53,774 bases of DNA from Bacteroidaceae bacterium (GTDB lineage: Bacteria > Bacteroidota > Bacteroidia > Bacteroidales > Bacteroidaceae): assembly GCA_017451645.1 (NCBI GenBank), contig JAFTNZ010000004.1, forward strand, positions 1 through 53,774. The letters are read 5' to 3'. This document shows positions 41,350 to 50,733 of the stretch, in pieces. A model generated the notes under the pieces. The model ran no database searches. It worked only from the letters and a program-made list of their open reading frames with translations, and had not been told where the DNA came from. Numbering within the stretch: position 1 is the stretch's first letter; each line of letters starts with the position of its first letter. The position numbers and the translations under genes are program-made.

Positions 41350-41781
41350 ATGAAGAAAGTATTATTTGCAATTGTTTGTTTGTTCTCTCTGAGTGTACAA
41401 CTGGTTATGGCTGAAAAGCCTGTCAATGCCGACCAACTGCCGGTCAAGGCGCAGCAATTCCTTGAGAAGTATTTCCCGAATGTGGAGGTCTCTTATGCCA
41501 AACAAGACACTGACATTTTTGATCGCGACTACACTGTGGTATTGACCAATGGCGATAAGGTGGAGTTTGACCGTAACGGCAACTGGAAAGAGGTGGACTG
41601 TGAACACCATCAAGTGCCTGCCGGCATACTTCCGGATGTTATCAGCAAGTATATCTCCGACAAGCACAAAGGTCAGCAGGTAGTGGAGGTGAAAAAAGAG
41701 CGTCGCCACTATGAAGTGAAATTGCAGAACGACCTTGATATGGAGTTCAGTCTTGACGGGAAACTGCTGAAGTATGATTGA
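41350..41781 (+). CDS. PepSY-like (DUF2874) periplasmic protein
   Basis: A 143-aa secreted protein with a signal peptide (residues 1-21, MKKVLFAIVCLFSLSVQLVMA). Two tandem PepSY-like units follow, each with a YxVxLxNGDxVEFDRNGNWK-type pattern (about 55-75 and 118-140). The family is often controlled by two-component systems in Bacteroides and may bind or inhibit something in the periplasm. It lies 125 bp downstream of the kinase, behind its own promoter with a regulator-like direct repeat. Confidence 0.85.
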   Translation: MKKVLFAIVCLFSLSVQLVMAEKPVNADQLPVKAQQFLEKYFPNVEVSYAKQDTDIFDRDYTVVLTNGDKVEFDRNGNWKEVDCEHHQVPAGILPDVISKYISDKHKGQQVVEVKKERRHYEVKLQNDLDMEFSLDGKLLKYD

Positions 41782-41842
41782 TGTCCGGTATGCGCCGTAC
41801 GTAAATCGTATAGCTTGAGATTCCTATAACTTGAAATACTCC

Positions 41843-42742
41843 CTATTTTCTCTCGGTCAGATACATTCCTGTAAGGATGAGCAGGCTACCGGCGAGGAAA
41901 TAGGGAGTGATTTTTTCTCCAAGTATCATCCATGCGGCTGCAATAGTGGTCAAAGGGTTGATATAGACCCAATTGGTAGCACTTACTGCACCTAACTTAC
42001 GGATACACCAATTCCATGTGAGAAAGCAAAGCATAGAGGCTACACATCCTAAAAAGAGCAGGTTGGTGATGATGGAGGGTTGTAACAGAGTTTCCATTGG
42101 AGGAAATCCGGGAACAATCAGGTAGTAAGGAATGATGGTCAGTACACCATAGAAAAACACTTTTCGGGTGATAAAGACCGATGAATACCGTTGTACTGCC
42201 GGTTTCATCAGCAAGGAATAGAGAGCCCAGCACAGACAAGCAGTAAATGCCAATATGTCGCCGACGGGAGAGAGATTGAGTACAAATCGTCCGTTGAGAA
42301 CTACAATAGCCATACCTATACAAGCAATGACAGACCCCGTAACCTGCATTGCTCCCAAATGTTCATTGCGGTAACAGAGTCTGTTGAACAGCATAGTCAG
42401 CAGTGGGCAGGAACAGACGATGAGCGATGTGTTGGTGGCTGTGGTAAAGCGCAGGGCTTCGTTTTCTGCCAAGAAATAGATAGAGCCGCCGGTAATGCCC
42501 AAAGCTACCATCAGCAATTCGTCTTTCCATGAGTCGGCTACCCACTTGTGTGGAGTGTGTTTCTGCCACACCAATGAAAAGAACAACATCAATACGTAGG
42601 CGATGATGAAACGCAGGGTGAAAATCTGAGCAGGAGAAATTCCGTTGTTAATCAGAAGTTTGGTCCATACAAAGGTTGTTCCCCAAATGGCTACTGTGAG
42701 AAAGGCTACAATGTAGCACCAAAAGTTTTTCCCTCTTTTCAT
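41843..42742 (-). CDS. EamA/DMT-family transporter
   Basis: A 299-aa inner-membrane exporter with ten predicted helices in two EamA halves. The first begins FWCYIVAFLTVAIWGTTFVWTKLLI; the second includes GDILAFTACLCWALYSLLMKP, and GAVSATNWVYINPLTTIAAAW is near the end. The family exports amino acids or other metabolites. The ATG at 42742 (MKRGKNFWCY) is preferred over the frame start at 42787, which has no TM logic. It follows trpB on the same strand after 101 bp, so transport of tryptophan or an indole compound is possible but unproven. Confidence 0.85.
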   Translation of the reverse strand: MKRGKNFWCYIVAFLTVAIWGTTFVWTKLLINNGISPAQIFTLRFIIAYVLMLFFSLVWQKHTPHKWVADSWKDELLMVALGITGGSIYFLAENEALRFTTATNTSLIVCSCPLLTMLFNRLCYRNEHLGAMQVTGSVIACIGMAIVVLNGRFVLNLSPVGDILAFTACLCWALYSLLMKPAVQRYSSVFITRKVFFYGVLTIIPYYLIVPGFPPMETLLQPSIITNLLFLGCVASMLCFLTWNWCIRKLGAVSATNWVYINPLTTIAAAWMILGEKITPYFLAGSLLILTGMYLTERK

Positions 42743-42843
42743 GAAATCTTCTTGTTTTCCCCCCCTGAGGGGGATAATTCGTGGCAAAGATACGAATTTC
42801 TCAGGTATTCATCATCTGTGTATTTGTATTTTGTTTGTAGTGT

Positions 42844-44031
42844 CTATTCCCCAAAATGTTTCAAATAAGTCTCTATATCCTTGTCTCCTCTGCCGGAAAC
42901 GGTGAGTACTACTACATCCGTAGGTTTGAATTTCATTTTGGGAAGTGCACCTAATGCATGAGCTGATTCAATGGCTGGGATGATACCTTCCATGCGAGTC
43001 AGTTCGAAAGCGGCGTCCAGAGCCTCATCATCGTTGATGGCCAGCACTGTTGCCCGGTGCTGTTTGGCCAGATTGGCATGCATAGGACCGATACCTGGGT
43101 AGTCCAAGCCGGCTGATATACTGTAAGGCTCTATGACTTGACCGTCCGGTGTTTGCAACACCAAAGTCTTGGAACCATGCAGGATTCCCAACTTGCCGCG
43201 TTGGATAGTAGCGGCAGTCTTGCCGGAATCTACTCCCATACCACCTGCTTCGGCCAACACGATGTTCACTCTCTCATCATTCAAGTAGTGATAGATGGTG
43301 CCGGCTGCATTGCTTCCTCCGCCGATGCATGCCATCAGGTAGTCGGGATAATCACGTCCCTCCTTTTCCATCAATTGTCCTTTAAGTTCTTCGCTGATGA
43401 TTGATTGCATACGAGCTACCATATCGGGATAGGGGTGTGGACCTACAGTTGAGCCGATGATGTAGAATGTCTCCTCGGGGTGTGAGCACCAGTCATTTAT
43501 GGCTTCGTTGACGGCATCTTTCAACGTCATGCTTCCAGAGGTGACGGCCCGAACTTCTGCACCCAACATCTTCATCTTCTGTACGTTCACATATTGTCGT
43601 TCTACATCTGTCTTTCCCATATACACTACACATTCCATGTTCATCAGTGCACATACCGTAGCGGTAGCGACTCCGTGCTGTCCGGCTCCTGTTTCAGCTA
43701 TAATGCGTCGTTTGCCCATCTTACGTGCCAATAGGATTTGTCCTACGGTATTGTTTATTTTATGAGCTCCTGTATGGTTCAGATCTTCGCGTTTCAAATA
43801 GAGCTTGCATCCGTATTTCTCACTCATGCGTTTAGCTAAGTAAAGTGGCGAAGGGCGGCCGACATAGTCTTGCAACAGTTGCATATATTCCTGCTTGAAC
43901 TCTTCGCTCTCAATCACTTTCAGATAAGTGGTCTGCAACTCCTTTACACAGTATTGCAATTTTTCAGGTACGTACGTTCCGCCAAATTCTCCGTAATATC
44001 CCTCTGGGGTGATTTGAAATGTAGTCTTCAT
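42844..44031 (-). CDS. trpB: Tryptophan synthase beta subunit
   Basis: A PLP enzyme of 395 aa that condenses indole and serine. The catalytic Lys motif LNHTGAHKINN (about 85-95), the AETGAGQHGVAT loop, the GGGSNA phosphate-cup and the C-terminal SGRGDKDIETY are intact, so it is a full TrpB. No trpA or other trp genes flank it, unlike the usual trp operon. It is preceded by a tryptophan leader peptide and a long hairpin, so it is controlled by Trp-tRNA. This may be a second, orphan TrpB used to salvage indole. Confidence 0.95.
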   Translation of the reverse strand: MKTTFQITPEGYYGEFGGTYVPEKLQYCVKELQTTYLKVIESEEFKQEYMQLLQDYVGRPSPLYLAKRMSEKYGCKLYLKREDLNHTGAHKINNTVGQILLARKMGKRRIIAETGAGQHGVATATVCALMNMECVVYMGKTDVERQYVNVQKMKMLGAEVRAVTSGSMTLKDAVNEAINDWCSHPEETFYIIGSTVGPHPYPDMVARMQSIISEELKGQLMEKEGRDYPDYLMACIGGGSNAAGTIYHYLNDERVNIVLAEAGGMGVDSGKTAATIQRGKLGILHGSKTLVLQTPDGQVIEPYSISAGLDYPGIGPMHANLAKQHRATVLAINDDEALDAAFELTRMEGIIPAIESAHALGALPKMKFKPTDVVVLTVSGRGDKDIETYLKHFGE

Positions 44032-44097
44032 AATCTTCTATCTTTTTTTTATTTTATATTGTTGTTATCTGTTGTTGTTCTTTATGGTGAAAGAAGA

Positions 44098-44140
44098 GAG
44101 GAGGCCTGTCGTAAGTTCTACGTCAGGCCTCCTCTTTTTG
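44098..44140 (-). terminator. trpB attenuator hairpin
   Basis: The arms GAGGAGGCCTG and CAGGCCTCCTC form an 11-bp perfect pair with a further short internal pairing, between the leader peptide (44185-44235) and trpB. A T-rich tract follows it on the plus strand and a weaker T/C tract on the minus strand. Confidence 0.7.
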
Positions 44141-44184
44141 TTTATACCTTATTAATATATACATATCATAGGAGTCTCGTTCCC

Positions 44185-44235
44185 TTACGACTTATGGAGT
44201 TGTAAGCGATGCCACCACCAATATGTATTATTCAT
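44185..44235 (-). CDS. Tryptophan leader peptide
   Basis: A 16-aa frame, MNNTYWWWHRLQLHKS, with three consecutive Trp codons, reading toward trpB. It starts about 45 nt after the promoter. Stalling at the TGG run when Trp is low would open the downstream hairpin. It is too short for routine gene callers. Confidence 0.9.
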   Translation of the reverse strand: MNNTYWWWHRLQLHKS

Positions 44236-44281
44236 TGTTCTCATATCTTCTGTTGAAAGGATTGTATGATTAAACTGTTTG

Positions 44282-44312
44282 CAAAAGTACATCTTTTATT
44301 TGAATTGACAAA
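44282..44312 (-). promoter_or_regulatory. trpB promoter
   Basis: On the minus strand, TTTG (44309-44312), N19 and TACTTTTG (44282-44289) match the consensus closely. Transcription would start near 44275, upstream of the leader peptide. Confidence 0.8.
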
Positions 44313-44622
44313 CAAATTGCAACTTTTTTCTCTTAAAACGTGTGAAAATGTTTTATATTCCTTCTGCTATGGCAATTATAGCATTTCATTATGCTGATAT
44401 TGATATAAGATATGCTTATTTTTTTCTCCCTGTACGTATGTCTGTAAAAGTCGACTTTAATATATTGTTTAGTATATTTAAATAAGGTTAAAATCGGGGG
44501 GGGTAATTTGCTGCTTTCAAAAAAATGCTTATAATTGCAGAACTTTTAAAACAAGAATTTGTTTAGGATCCTGATTTGTGTGCAATGTATCCTTAAAGCA
44601 ATCAATCAAATAATGGCGAAAT
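44313..44622. other. AT-rich intergenic stretch
   Basis: About 310 bp between the trpB promoter and the next rightward gene. No gene, repeat or clear promoter is seen, apart from a run of eight G with a preceding AT-rich block near 44500 that may slip. Confidence 0.4.
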
Positions 44623-45045
44623 ATGGCAATATGCATCACTGTATTTCTGTTTGTATTTGTCGTTCTCTTGTTTATTATCAGGAATCGATATGTGGCAGGT
44701 ATAGAATCCGCATTGGCAGGTAAGTGGTATTGTCGTTATCAGTATCCTTATGTATGGGCAGATAGAAAATGTGGTGATTTACCTTCTCAGGCGGAGTATA
44801 TGGTTTCTCTATTTCAGGATGGAACGGGTATGATATGTGGGACAGATGCCCAATCTCTTATCGGACAGACGGTATATTTCTCGTGGGTCTATGAAAATGA
44901 CTACATTGTTGTTGATGCCGAGAAATGGGATAACTCGGCACCTGTCTATTTACGTCTGCTTCACTTCGAAGGAGATTCCGGAAAGTTGGAGGTTTCGGTT
45001 CAGATGGGCCACCAGATGAATACAGCGCAATCCCATAAGGCATGA
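44623..45045 (+). CDS. Small membrane-anchored protein of unknown function
   Basis: A 140-aa protein with one N-terminal membrane helix (residues 2-20, VFLFVFVVLLFIIR) and a beta-rich rest (GKWYCRYQYPYVW, EYMVSLFQDGTGMICG, YFSWVYENDYIVVDA) like a lipocalin-type or small secreted domain. I do not recognise it. Its last 46 bp overlap the convergent CPBP gene, and the tail QMGHQMNTAQSHKA does not look family-like, so the 3' end may have been altered. Confidence 0.55.
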   Translation: MAICITVFLFVFVVLLFIIRNRYVAGIESALAGKWYCRYQYPYVWADRKCGDLPSQAEYMVSLFQDGTGMICGTDAQSLIGQTVYFSWVYENDYIVVDAEKWDNSAPVYLRLLHFEGDSGKLEVSVQMGHQMNTAQSHKA

Positions 45046-45614
45046 GACAGTACCAATGCGGCCAGTCGGTCGGGAAAAAAGCGATAGAGCAGTCCCCAGA
45101 ATGCACCGGCCACCAATGCTGCCATCAATAGCATGAAGTTGCAGGCGCCTGCATGGACCAATGCATAGATGGTGGTGGTGATGATGTATCCGATGTTGGC
45201 ATTCCAACGGGCGGACAATTCATGTTGCACATATCCGCGCCAATAGATTTCTTCAGCAGGACCGATAATCAATAGCATCAGAGCGGTCAGTATCCAGGGA
45301 GACTCTCCTTCTTTCATTCCATAAATGGTATCCACTTGCGGGCGGGCAAAATCAAACATCCATGCTGAAAGTTCGTTTCCTATCCAAAAGATGCCCCATA
45401 AAGCAGCAGCGGTGGCTATACCTGTGAGTATATTGGATGAGGTCCAATGTAGTTCTTTCCAAAGGTGTGGGCGGAAGCATGTGGAGAGCGCGGTAAGAGT
45501 GATGGCAGAAGCGGTCATCATCCACCAGAAGTTGATGTGTGGAGCTGTCGGAGGAGAGAACATGACGGTCCACAATGCGGTGGCAGAAATCAAGGTGAAG
45601 ATGAGTCTTTTCAT
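45000..45614 (-). CDS. CPBP family intramembrane metalloprotease
   Basis: A 204-aa integral membrane protein with about six helices. The CPBP motifs EEIYWRGYVQHEL (Glu-Glu-x3-Arg) and the later HAGACN and SHALWD segments carry the metal and active-site residues. In bacteria the family processes prenylated-type or other small substrates and sometimes bacteriocins; the substrate is unknown here. The ATG overlaps the stop of the prenyltransferase gene by 4 bp (ATGA), so the two are co-translated. Confidence 0.88.
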   Translation of the reverse strand: MKRLIFTLISATALWTVMFSPPTAPHINFWWMMTASAITLTALSTCFRPHLWKELHWTSSNILTGIATAAALWGIFWIGNELSAWMFDFARPQVDTIYGMKEGESPWILTALMLLIIGPAEEIYWRGYVQHELSARWNANIGYIITTTIYALVHAGACNFMLLMAALVAGAFWGLLYRFFPDRLAALVLSHALWDCAVFIWWPI

Positions 45615-46498
45615 AATGATGCAATGAAAAAGGAGATTGAAAATAGCAATCCGAAGACAAGTTGCAGTTTGGCTGTGTCTTCGTCAAGGCTGGCAATGTC
45701 TGAAATGTCTTGGGCACTGCAGTGTCTTATTCTGTGTGCATTCTTCCAAGCAAGGGGGAGAGCAACCATGGTCAACAGTGTCCACCATGGAAACAGGCCG
45801 GCCATACTACATCCTGCTATATAGACGAATGGGAACAGTATCCAGAATTGGTAGAGGAGAGTAGCCTTGCTGTGTCCGAGTTTCATGGCCAGTGTAACGA
45901 TATGGGCACTGTCATCAGTCTGCGCATCGCGGGTATTGTTGGCGTGTAGTATGGCAATCGTTATCATTCCGACAGGAATAGCCAATAGAGATACACGCAT
46001 ATCCACTTGGTCGATAGTTACATATGAGGTTCCCCACATGGGTAGCCAGGCATAGGCCAATCCGATGACTGCATCGCCCAATGCACGATATTTCAGATAG
46101 GGATATAACAAGGTACAAAGAATTCCGCCCAATCCAAACCATATCAGGCCGAAGTCTGTCATCAGCATGAGCCCGACACCTCCAGCCAAAGCTATGATTA
46201 ATATTCCGATGGAGAGATAGTATATTTCTTTGGGTTGGAAGAATCCGCTGGTGAGTGTCTTTGCACCGTATGTGTCGGATGAATCCACCCCATGCTGATA
46301 GTCGTGATAGTCACTCCATGTGTTTCCTGCAGCATGGAAAAACACAATATTGACCAATGCCCAGATTCCGGTAACCCAATTTACTTCATAACCGCACCAA
46401 TGCAGGTAGGCTAATGTGGCAATCACGGGGATGGCAGATGCAGGAAAACTCCAAGGACGGGTTGCCATCACCCAATCGTTCAGTGAGTGTCTTTTCAT
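45611..46498 (-). CDS. MenA-like UbiA prenyltransferase
   Basis: A 295-aa membrane enzyme with about nine helices. Two Asp-rich metal-binding motifs are NTWSDYHDYQHGVD (about 59-72) and NNTRDAQTDDSAH, as in the UbiA family. MenA (dihydroxynaphthoate prenyltransferase) of menaquinone synthesis is the most likely identity in an anaerobe with menaquinone, but other substrates cannot be excluded. It lies 13 bp downstream of tilS on the same strand and precedes the CPBP gene, so tilS-menA-like-CPBP may be one transcript. Confidence 0.8.
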   Translation of the reverse strand: MKRHSLNDWVMATRPWSFPASAIPVIATLAYLHWCGYEVNWVTGIWALVNIVFFHAAGNTWSDYHDYQHGVDSSDTYGAKTLTSGFFQPKEIYYLSIGILIIALAGGVGLMLMTDFGLIWFGLGGILCTLLYPYLKYRALGDAVIGLAYAWLPMWGTSYVTIDQVDMRVSLLAIPVGMITIAILHANNTRDAQTDDSAHIVTLAMKLGHSKATLLYQFWILFPFVYIAGCSMAGLFPWWTLLTMVALPLAWKNAHRIRHCSAQDISDIASLDEDTAKLQLVFGLLFSISFFIASL

Positions 46499-46511
46499 AC
46501 GTAATCCGTTT

Positions 46512-47849
46512 TTATAAATTTATACCAGTAGCTTTTATGATAATCACCTGCCGGGTTTTTGCTGTAACTTTGAATCGTTCGTCACTTCTTTCATCTACAA
46601 GCCAGACGATACGGCCCTCTGCATCACACACCACCTGTTGCCGTTCCTTTTGGAATCGCGAACGTTTGCAGTCGGTCAGGTAATCGCTTACCAGTTTCTT
46701 TTTTCCTCCCATACCGAAAGGTGCAAATCTGTCTCCTTGTCTGTAGAGGCGGATAGACAAGGGGAGTTTTACAGTTTCGGCATCTATGCAGGCTGTCTCT
46801 TTGTCACGTGGGATAGCGAAGTCTGGGGTATAATTGTGGATACTGTAAGTGAAGCCGTTATTCCCCTCTTCCGGTAGTTGGTTATGTCCGATAGGAGTCA
46901 GTATCAGAGTCTCCCTGTCTCGTAGAAGCCGATACTTGCTGCTTTGGAATACTTTCCCACTTTCTCCTGTGAGCATACATTGGTATATCTGTTTCGTCTG
47001 ACTGGCATTGAATCCTTTGGAGGCAAGCAGTTCGTAGAGAACAGTTTGTGGATTCTTCTCTTTCAGTAAAGCGGGGATGTCGATGGTGTCTTGGTTTTTG
47101 TTGCAGATTCTCTCCATTGCTTGGCATACTGCATCATCATAGATGCAGGCTGTCTGTTCCAGTCGCTCAGCTGTTTCTGCTATGCTTTGTCTGACAGACG
47201 GGTTGAGTTTTTCCATCATAGGCAACAGGCTCAGCCGGATATAGTTGCGCACATAATTGTCACACAAATTGCTGCTGTCAGTCACGTATGATTGTCCTAA
47301 AGCAGCCAGATACTCTATAATGTTCTTTCTGTCTGTTTGCAGGAATGGTCGGATGATTCTTCCTTTGCGTGGTTTGATGCCAGTCAGTCCATGAATGCCT
47401 GTACCCCGAATCAGATTGAGCAGTACCGTTTCCACACTGTCATCCCGGTGATGAGCTACGGCCACATGAGTGTATCCGTGCTTTTGACATAGCTCTTCGA
47501 ACCATTGGTATCGCAATTTTCTGGCTGCCATTTCGATGCTGATGCCCTGTTGTGTGGCATAAGCCTGTGTATCAAAGTGAGTGACGTGCAGATGTATGCC
47601 GAGTTGATTACAGAGGTTGCGCACGAATGCCTCGTCTCGTTCACTCTCGTCTCCTCTTAAATGAAAGTTACAGTGAGCAGCAACAGTGGTATATCCCAAT
47701 CGTATTATCATTCGTAGCAGAGCTACACTGTCCGCTCCACCGCTGAGGGCTGTCAGTATCTTGTCACAACTTCTTTCTGGAGGAAGCAGTTGGCATGTCT
47801 GTGTAATATATAGGGCGGTCTGTTGTTCCAGAGTCCTGACATTATGCAT
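46512..47849 (-). CDS. tilS: tRNA(Ile)-lysidine synthase
   Basis: Adds lysine to C34 of the CAU-anticodon tRNA-Ile, essential for reading AUA. The 445-aa protein has a PP-loop SGGADS (ALSGGADSVALL), the following HCNFHLRGDESERDE and the HHRDDSVET pair of the catalytic domain, plus a C-terminal tRNA-binding domain (RDRETLILTP...). Length is normal for Bacteroides. It appears to begin the leftward unit and is separated from the GH13 gene by a terminator. Confidence 0.95.
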   Translation of the reverse strand: MHNVRTLEQQTALYITQTCQLLPPERSCDKILTALSGGADSVALLRMIIRLGYTTVAAHCNFHLRGDESERDEAFVRNLCNQLGIHLHVTHFDTQAYATQQGISIEMAARKLRYQWFEELCQKHGYTHVAVAHHRDDSVETVLLNLIRGTGIHGLTGIKPRKGRIIRPFLQTDRKNIIEYLAALGQSYVTDSSNLCDNYVRNYIRLSLLPMMEKLNPSVRQSIAETAERLEQTACIYDDAVCQAMERICNKNQDTIDIPALLKEKNPQTVLYELLASKGFNASQTKQIYQCMLTGESGKVFQSSKYRLLRDRETLILTPIGHNQLPEEGNNGFTYSIHNYTPDFAIPRDKETACIDAETVKLPLSIRLYRQGDRFAPFGMGGKKKLVSDYLTDCKRSRFQKERQQVVCDAEGRIVWLVDERSDERFKVTAKTRQVIIIKATGINL

Positions 47850-47920
47850 CGTTGTCCTTTTTATATATTTTTTCTGGTGGCAAAAGTAAGCATAATAGCC
47901 GAAGCTTCCAAGTAATAGGT

Positions 47921-47963
47921 ATAAAAAAGTTTCCGATGTCCTCCGTAGAGAAGCATCGGAAAC
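47921..47963 (-). terminator. Terminator after the GH13 gene
   Basis: The arms GTTTCCGATG (47929-47938) and CATCGGAAAC (47954-47963) form a 10-bp perfect stem. On the minus strand it is followed by a run of six T. It lies 40 bp past the GH13 stop. Confidence 0.85.
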
Positions 47964-48004
47964 CCAACAAACACACTAAAAACAATTTTATTTAAATTAC
48001 TCTG

Positions 48005-50641
48005 TCATTCTGTCTGAAAGTTTGTATAGATGATGGCAGAACCTGCAGGGACGGATATGCTGTCTCCTACTACCTCACCTTGTCCGTTGTCAAGTCTGTA
48101 CCATATATTATTGCTTGCTGCCGGGAGGGTCAATGGAATTTTGGTTTCCACATTGGTAAAGTTGCCTACAACCATCAGTGCTTCTGTGCCATTGGTCAGT
48201 GTCATGGTGCGCCCCTTGTTCCAATGGTTGGTTGATACTTGCCAGTTGAATGATGCTTCCATCTTGAACAGGTCGGGATGGCTATTGCGCAATTTCAGAA
48301 TTTTGGCATAGGTGTCGTAGAGTTTCAGTCTCGTGTCGTCCGTGTCGTAGTTCAAGCTGAATGCACTGGGCTTCCGTCCTGTGCGGTTTCCATCATTGAT
48401 GGCAGTACCCTCATAATTGCTGTTGATGCTATAGTCGTAGTTCAACTCTCCGAATTGCCATATCATTTTAGGTCCGGGCACAGTCAGACAGAAGGCTGCA
48501 TTAGCTTGTGCCCACTTCACCCGGTCATCCAATGAACTCTTCAGACTGTAGTTTCCCCATTCTTTTTGTTTATATCCCACACGCTCTTCATCGTGACTCT
48601 CCATGAAGCCTACCCATGATCCGCGCTTGTCGTACATACTGGAAAAATCCGAATCGTTTTGCCATCCCATACCACTTTGGCAATAAGCATTGTTCATATT
48701 CCTCCACATCAGTATTCCTTCTTCTGCCAGTTCTCCTTCTTCCCGTGCATCGCAGAAGTGTTCGCATATCATCACCGCATGGTTGTCAGTGGCAGCAATG
48801 GTGCTATGGTAGTCTTTCAGTATGGCTATACGCGAAGCATCATAATTCCCTGCAGTCGATTCATTGCTTTTGTTTTGTGTGAATCCTTTGGTGAGGTCAA
48901 ACCGGAATCCGTCTATATGGTACTCCTCGAGCAAGAATTTCAGATTCCTTTTGACGAAATCCCGTACCAATGGATTTTCGTGATTCAAATCGTGATAGAC
49001 GCTGTAGGGATGAGGAGCCGATACGTTGAACCAAGGATTCTCTTCAGCAGTACAGTTCTTCTCCTTGTCCCAATAGAGTTTGGCAAAAGGATTATCTCCG
49101 GTTGCATGGTTGTAAACGACATCAAAAAAGACGGCTATCCCATGTCCATGGCAAGCGTCAATGAATGCTTTGTATTGGTTTTTCGAGCCGTAGGCTTTGT
49201 CAAGGGCAAAGAAGTGTGCCGGATTGTATCCCCAACTGTCATTTCCGTCAAACTCCTGTACGGGCATCAGTTCAATGGCATTGATGCCCAATTTCTTCAG
49301 ATAGTCAAGTCTTTCCATGGCTCCGGCCAGATTCCCTTGAGGAGTGAAATCGCGCAGATGTAATTCATAGATGACTAATTGCGTTGGGTCTTCCACTGAA
49401 AAAATGTCATTTTCCCAAGCATAAGTTTCAGGAGTCAGTCTGAAGGTTGAAACAATACCGCTTCCTCCTTCTGGATACTCGAGGTCACCGTCATATCCAG
49501 TGATGTATTTGTCATTGTTCGGGTCGAGAATCTTTTCAGTGTAGGCATCCGACAGATAGATGGCACCGTCGTCTTCTGTTCCTACATAATATTGGAAGCG
49601 GTATTCCTCACTGGCATTCAGTCCGCTTATTGTTATCCACCAGCATCCGTTGGCTTCGTCCCGATACATTTGTGAGGTTTCATCATTAGCCAAAGTCCAG
49701 TTGTTGAAGTCTCCCACTACATGGGCATAATCTTTGTGCTTCCCATTCTTGTCTGAGTCGTAGAGCACCAGCGTCACTGTTTGGTTGTCCACGATGTTTA
49801 TTCCGTGCAGCATCCCGGTAGGCATAGGTTTTTCTACCATGGCGGCGGCTTGGAATCCCTTGTATAGATTGTCTGTCACCGTTTGCAGATAATCTGGTGT
49901 TGTCTGTTTGCTTCCGTCAGCCGTACGTACAATCAAAGCTATCTGTTCGATGGGGGTCGTGCCCGAAGCAAACCATTCTCTCAGGGTTGGTGCCAGAGTG
50001 ATACTCCATGTGTTTTCTTCAGTTTTTTCCATTTTGTATTTGGCATCATTGTCAGTCCAAGCCGAAGGTTGGTATTTCCATTGTCCGGCTACGATGACAC
50101 CCGCATAGAGATACATCTCTTCTGTCGAGTTGTAGAGAGATGAGTTCTTTCCGGCTTTGTATGTGACAGTCAGAGGTTGGTCAGCATCCGGATTCTCTGG
50201 AGAAAAGTTATATCCGTCCTTTAACTGGATAGGGGCATCAGCTTCTCCTGCAGCTTGGAGGATGTGGAGCATCAGCGAAGCCTCACCGGCCATCAGTTCC
50301 ACTGTGGCACTCCGTTCGGCTTCCGTCCTGTTCTGTTCTACACTGATGGTGATGGCGTTGTCTCCGGCAGAGCCTTCCTTCCGGTTGAGGCTGCACCATG
50401 TTTCATTTCCATTCAGGTCAGCATCTGCAGTCAGTACAGCTTTCCAGTTTGTTCCGGCCTTGAAGGCTACGGTTTTTTGTTGCAGCCCTTCAGTCATTCG
50501 TATGCCATCATTGAACAGGTATTCGTATCCCGTTGCCGGTTTCAGAATGTCACCCAGATTTTCACTTTCCGAATCCGAACATGCTACAACCACTGTCAGC
50601 ATCACGAGCCACGTCCATACATTATACACAAACTGTTTCAT
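48005..50641 (-). CDS. GH13 alpha-amylase lipoprotein with BACON and CBM-like domains
   Basis: A protein of about 878 aa. A lipoprotein signal (MKQFVYNVWTWLVMLTVVVAC) puts it on the cell envelope. An N-terminal BACON-like Ig domain (GTNWKAVLTADADL, ISVEQNRTEAERSATVEL) and a CBM48-type domain (VVGDFNNWTLAND) lead to the GH13 barrel: DVVYNH, GFRFDLTKG with the nucleophile Asp, MICEHFCD with the acid Glu, and FMESHDEERV. A C-terminal beta-sandwich completes it. It should cleave starch- or glycogen-like glucans. The ATG at 50641 is chosen because the signal peptide begins there; the longer frame up to 50788 lies in the promoter. No SusCD pair is present. Confidence 0.9.
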   Translation of the reverse strand: MKQFVYNVWTWLVMLTVVVACSDSESENLGDILKPATGYEYLFNDGIRMTEGLQQKTVAFKAGTNWKAVLTADADLNGNETWCSLNRKEGSAGDNAITISVEQNRTEAERSATVELMAGEASLMLHILQAAGEADAPIQLKDGYNFSPENPDADQPLTVTYKAGKNSSLYNSTEEMYLYAGVIVAGQWKYQPSAWTDNDAKYKMEKTEENTWSITLAPTLREWFASGTTPIEQIALIVRTADGSKQTTPDYLQTVTDNLYKGFQAAAMVEKPMPTGMLHGINIVDNQTVTLVLYDSDKNGKHKDYAHVVGDFNNWTLANDETSQMYRDEANGCWWITISGLNASEEYRFQYYVGTEDDGAIYLSDAYTEKILDPNNDKYITGYDGDLEYPEGGSGIVSTFRLTPETYAWENDIFSVEDPTQLVIYELHLRDFTPQGNLAGAMERLDYLKKLGINAIELMPVQEFDGNDSWGYNPAHFFALDKAYGSKNQYKAFIDACHGHGIAVFFDVVYNHATGDNPFAKLYWDKEKNCTAEENPWFNVSAPHPYSVYHDLNHENPLVRDFVKRNLKFLLEEYHIDGFRFDLTKGFTQNKSNESTAGNYDASRIAILKDYHSTIAATDNHAVMICEHFCDAREEGELAEEGILMWRNMNNAYCQSGMGWQNDSDFSSMYDKRGSWVGFMESHDEERVGYKQKEWGNYSLKSSLDDRVKWAQANAAFCLTVPGPKMIWQFGELNYDYSINSNYEGTAINDGNRTGRKPSAFSLNYDTDDTRLKLYDTYAKILKLRNSHPDLFKMEASFNWQVSTNHWNKGRTMTLTNGTEALMVVGNFTNVETKIPLTLPAASNNIWYRLDNGQGEVVGDSISVPAGSAIIYTNFQTE

Positions 50642-50733
50642 ACTGTATTGCTTTTTAGGAATTGTCCCTGCAAAAGTAGCCAAAGTCATTGAATGCGACT
50701 TTTTTATCTTATCCAAACCTTGTGAAACAAATC

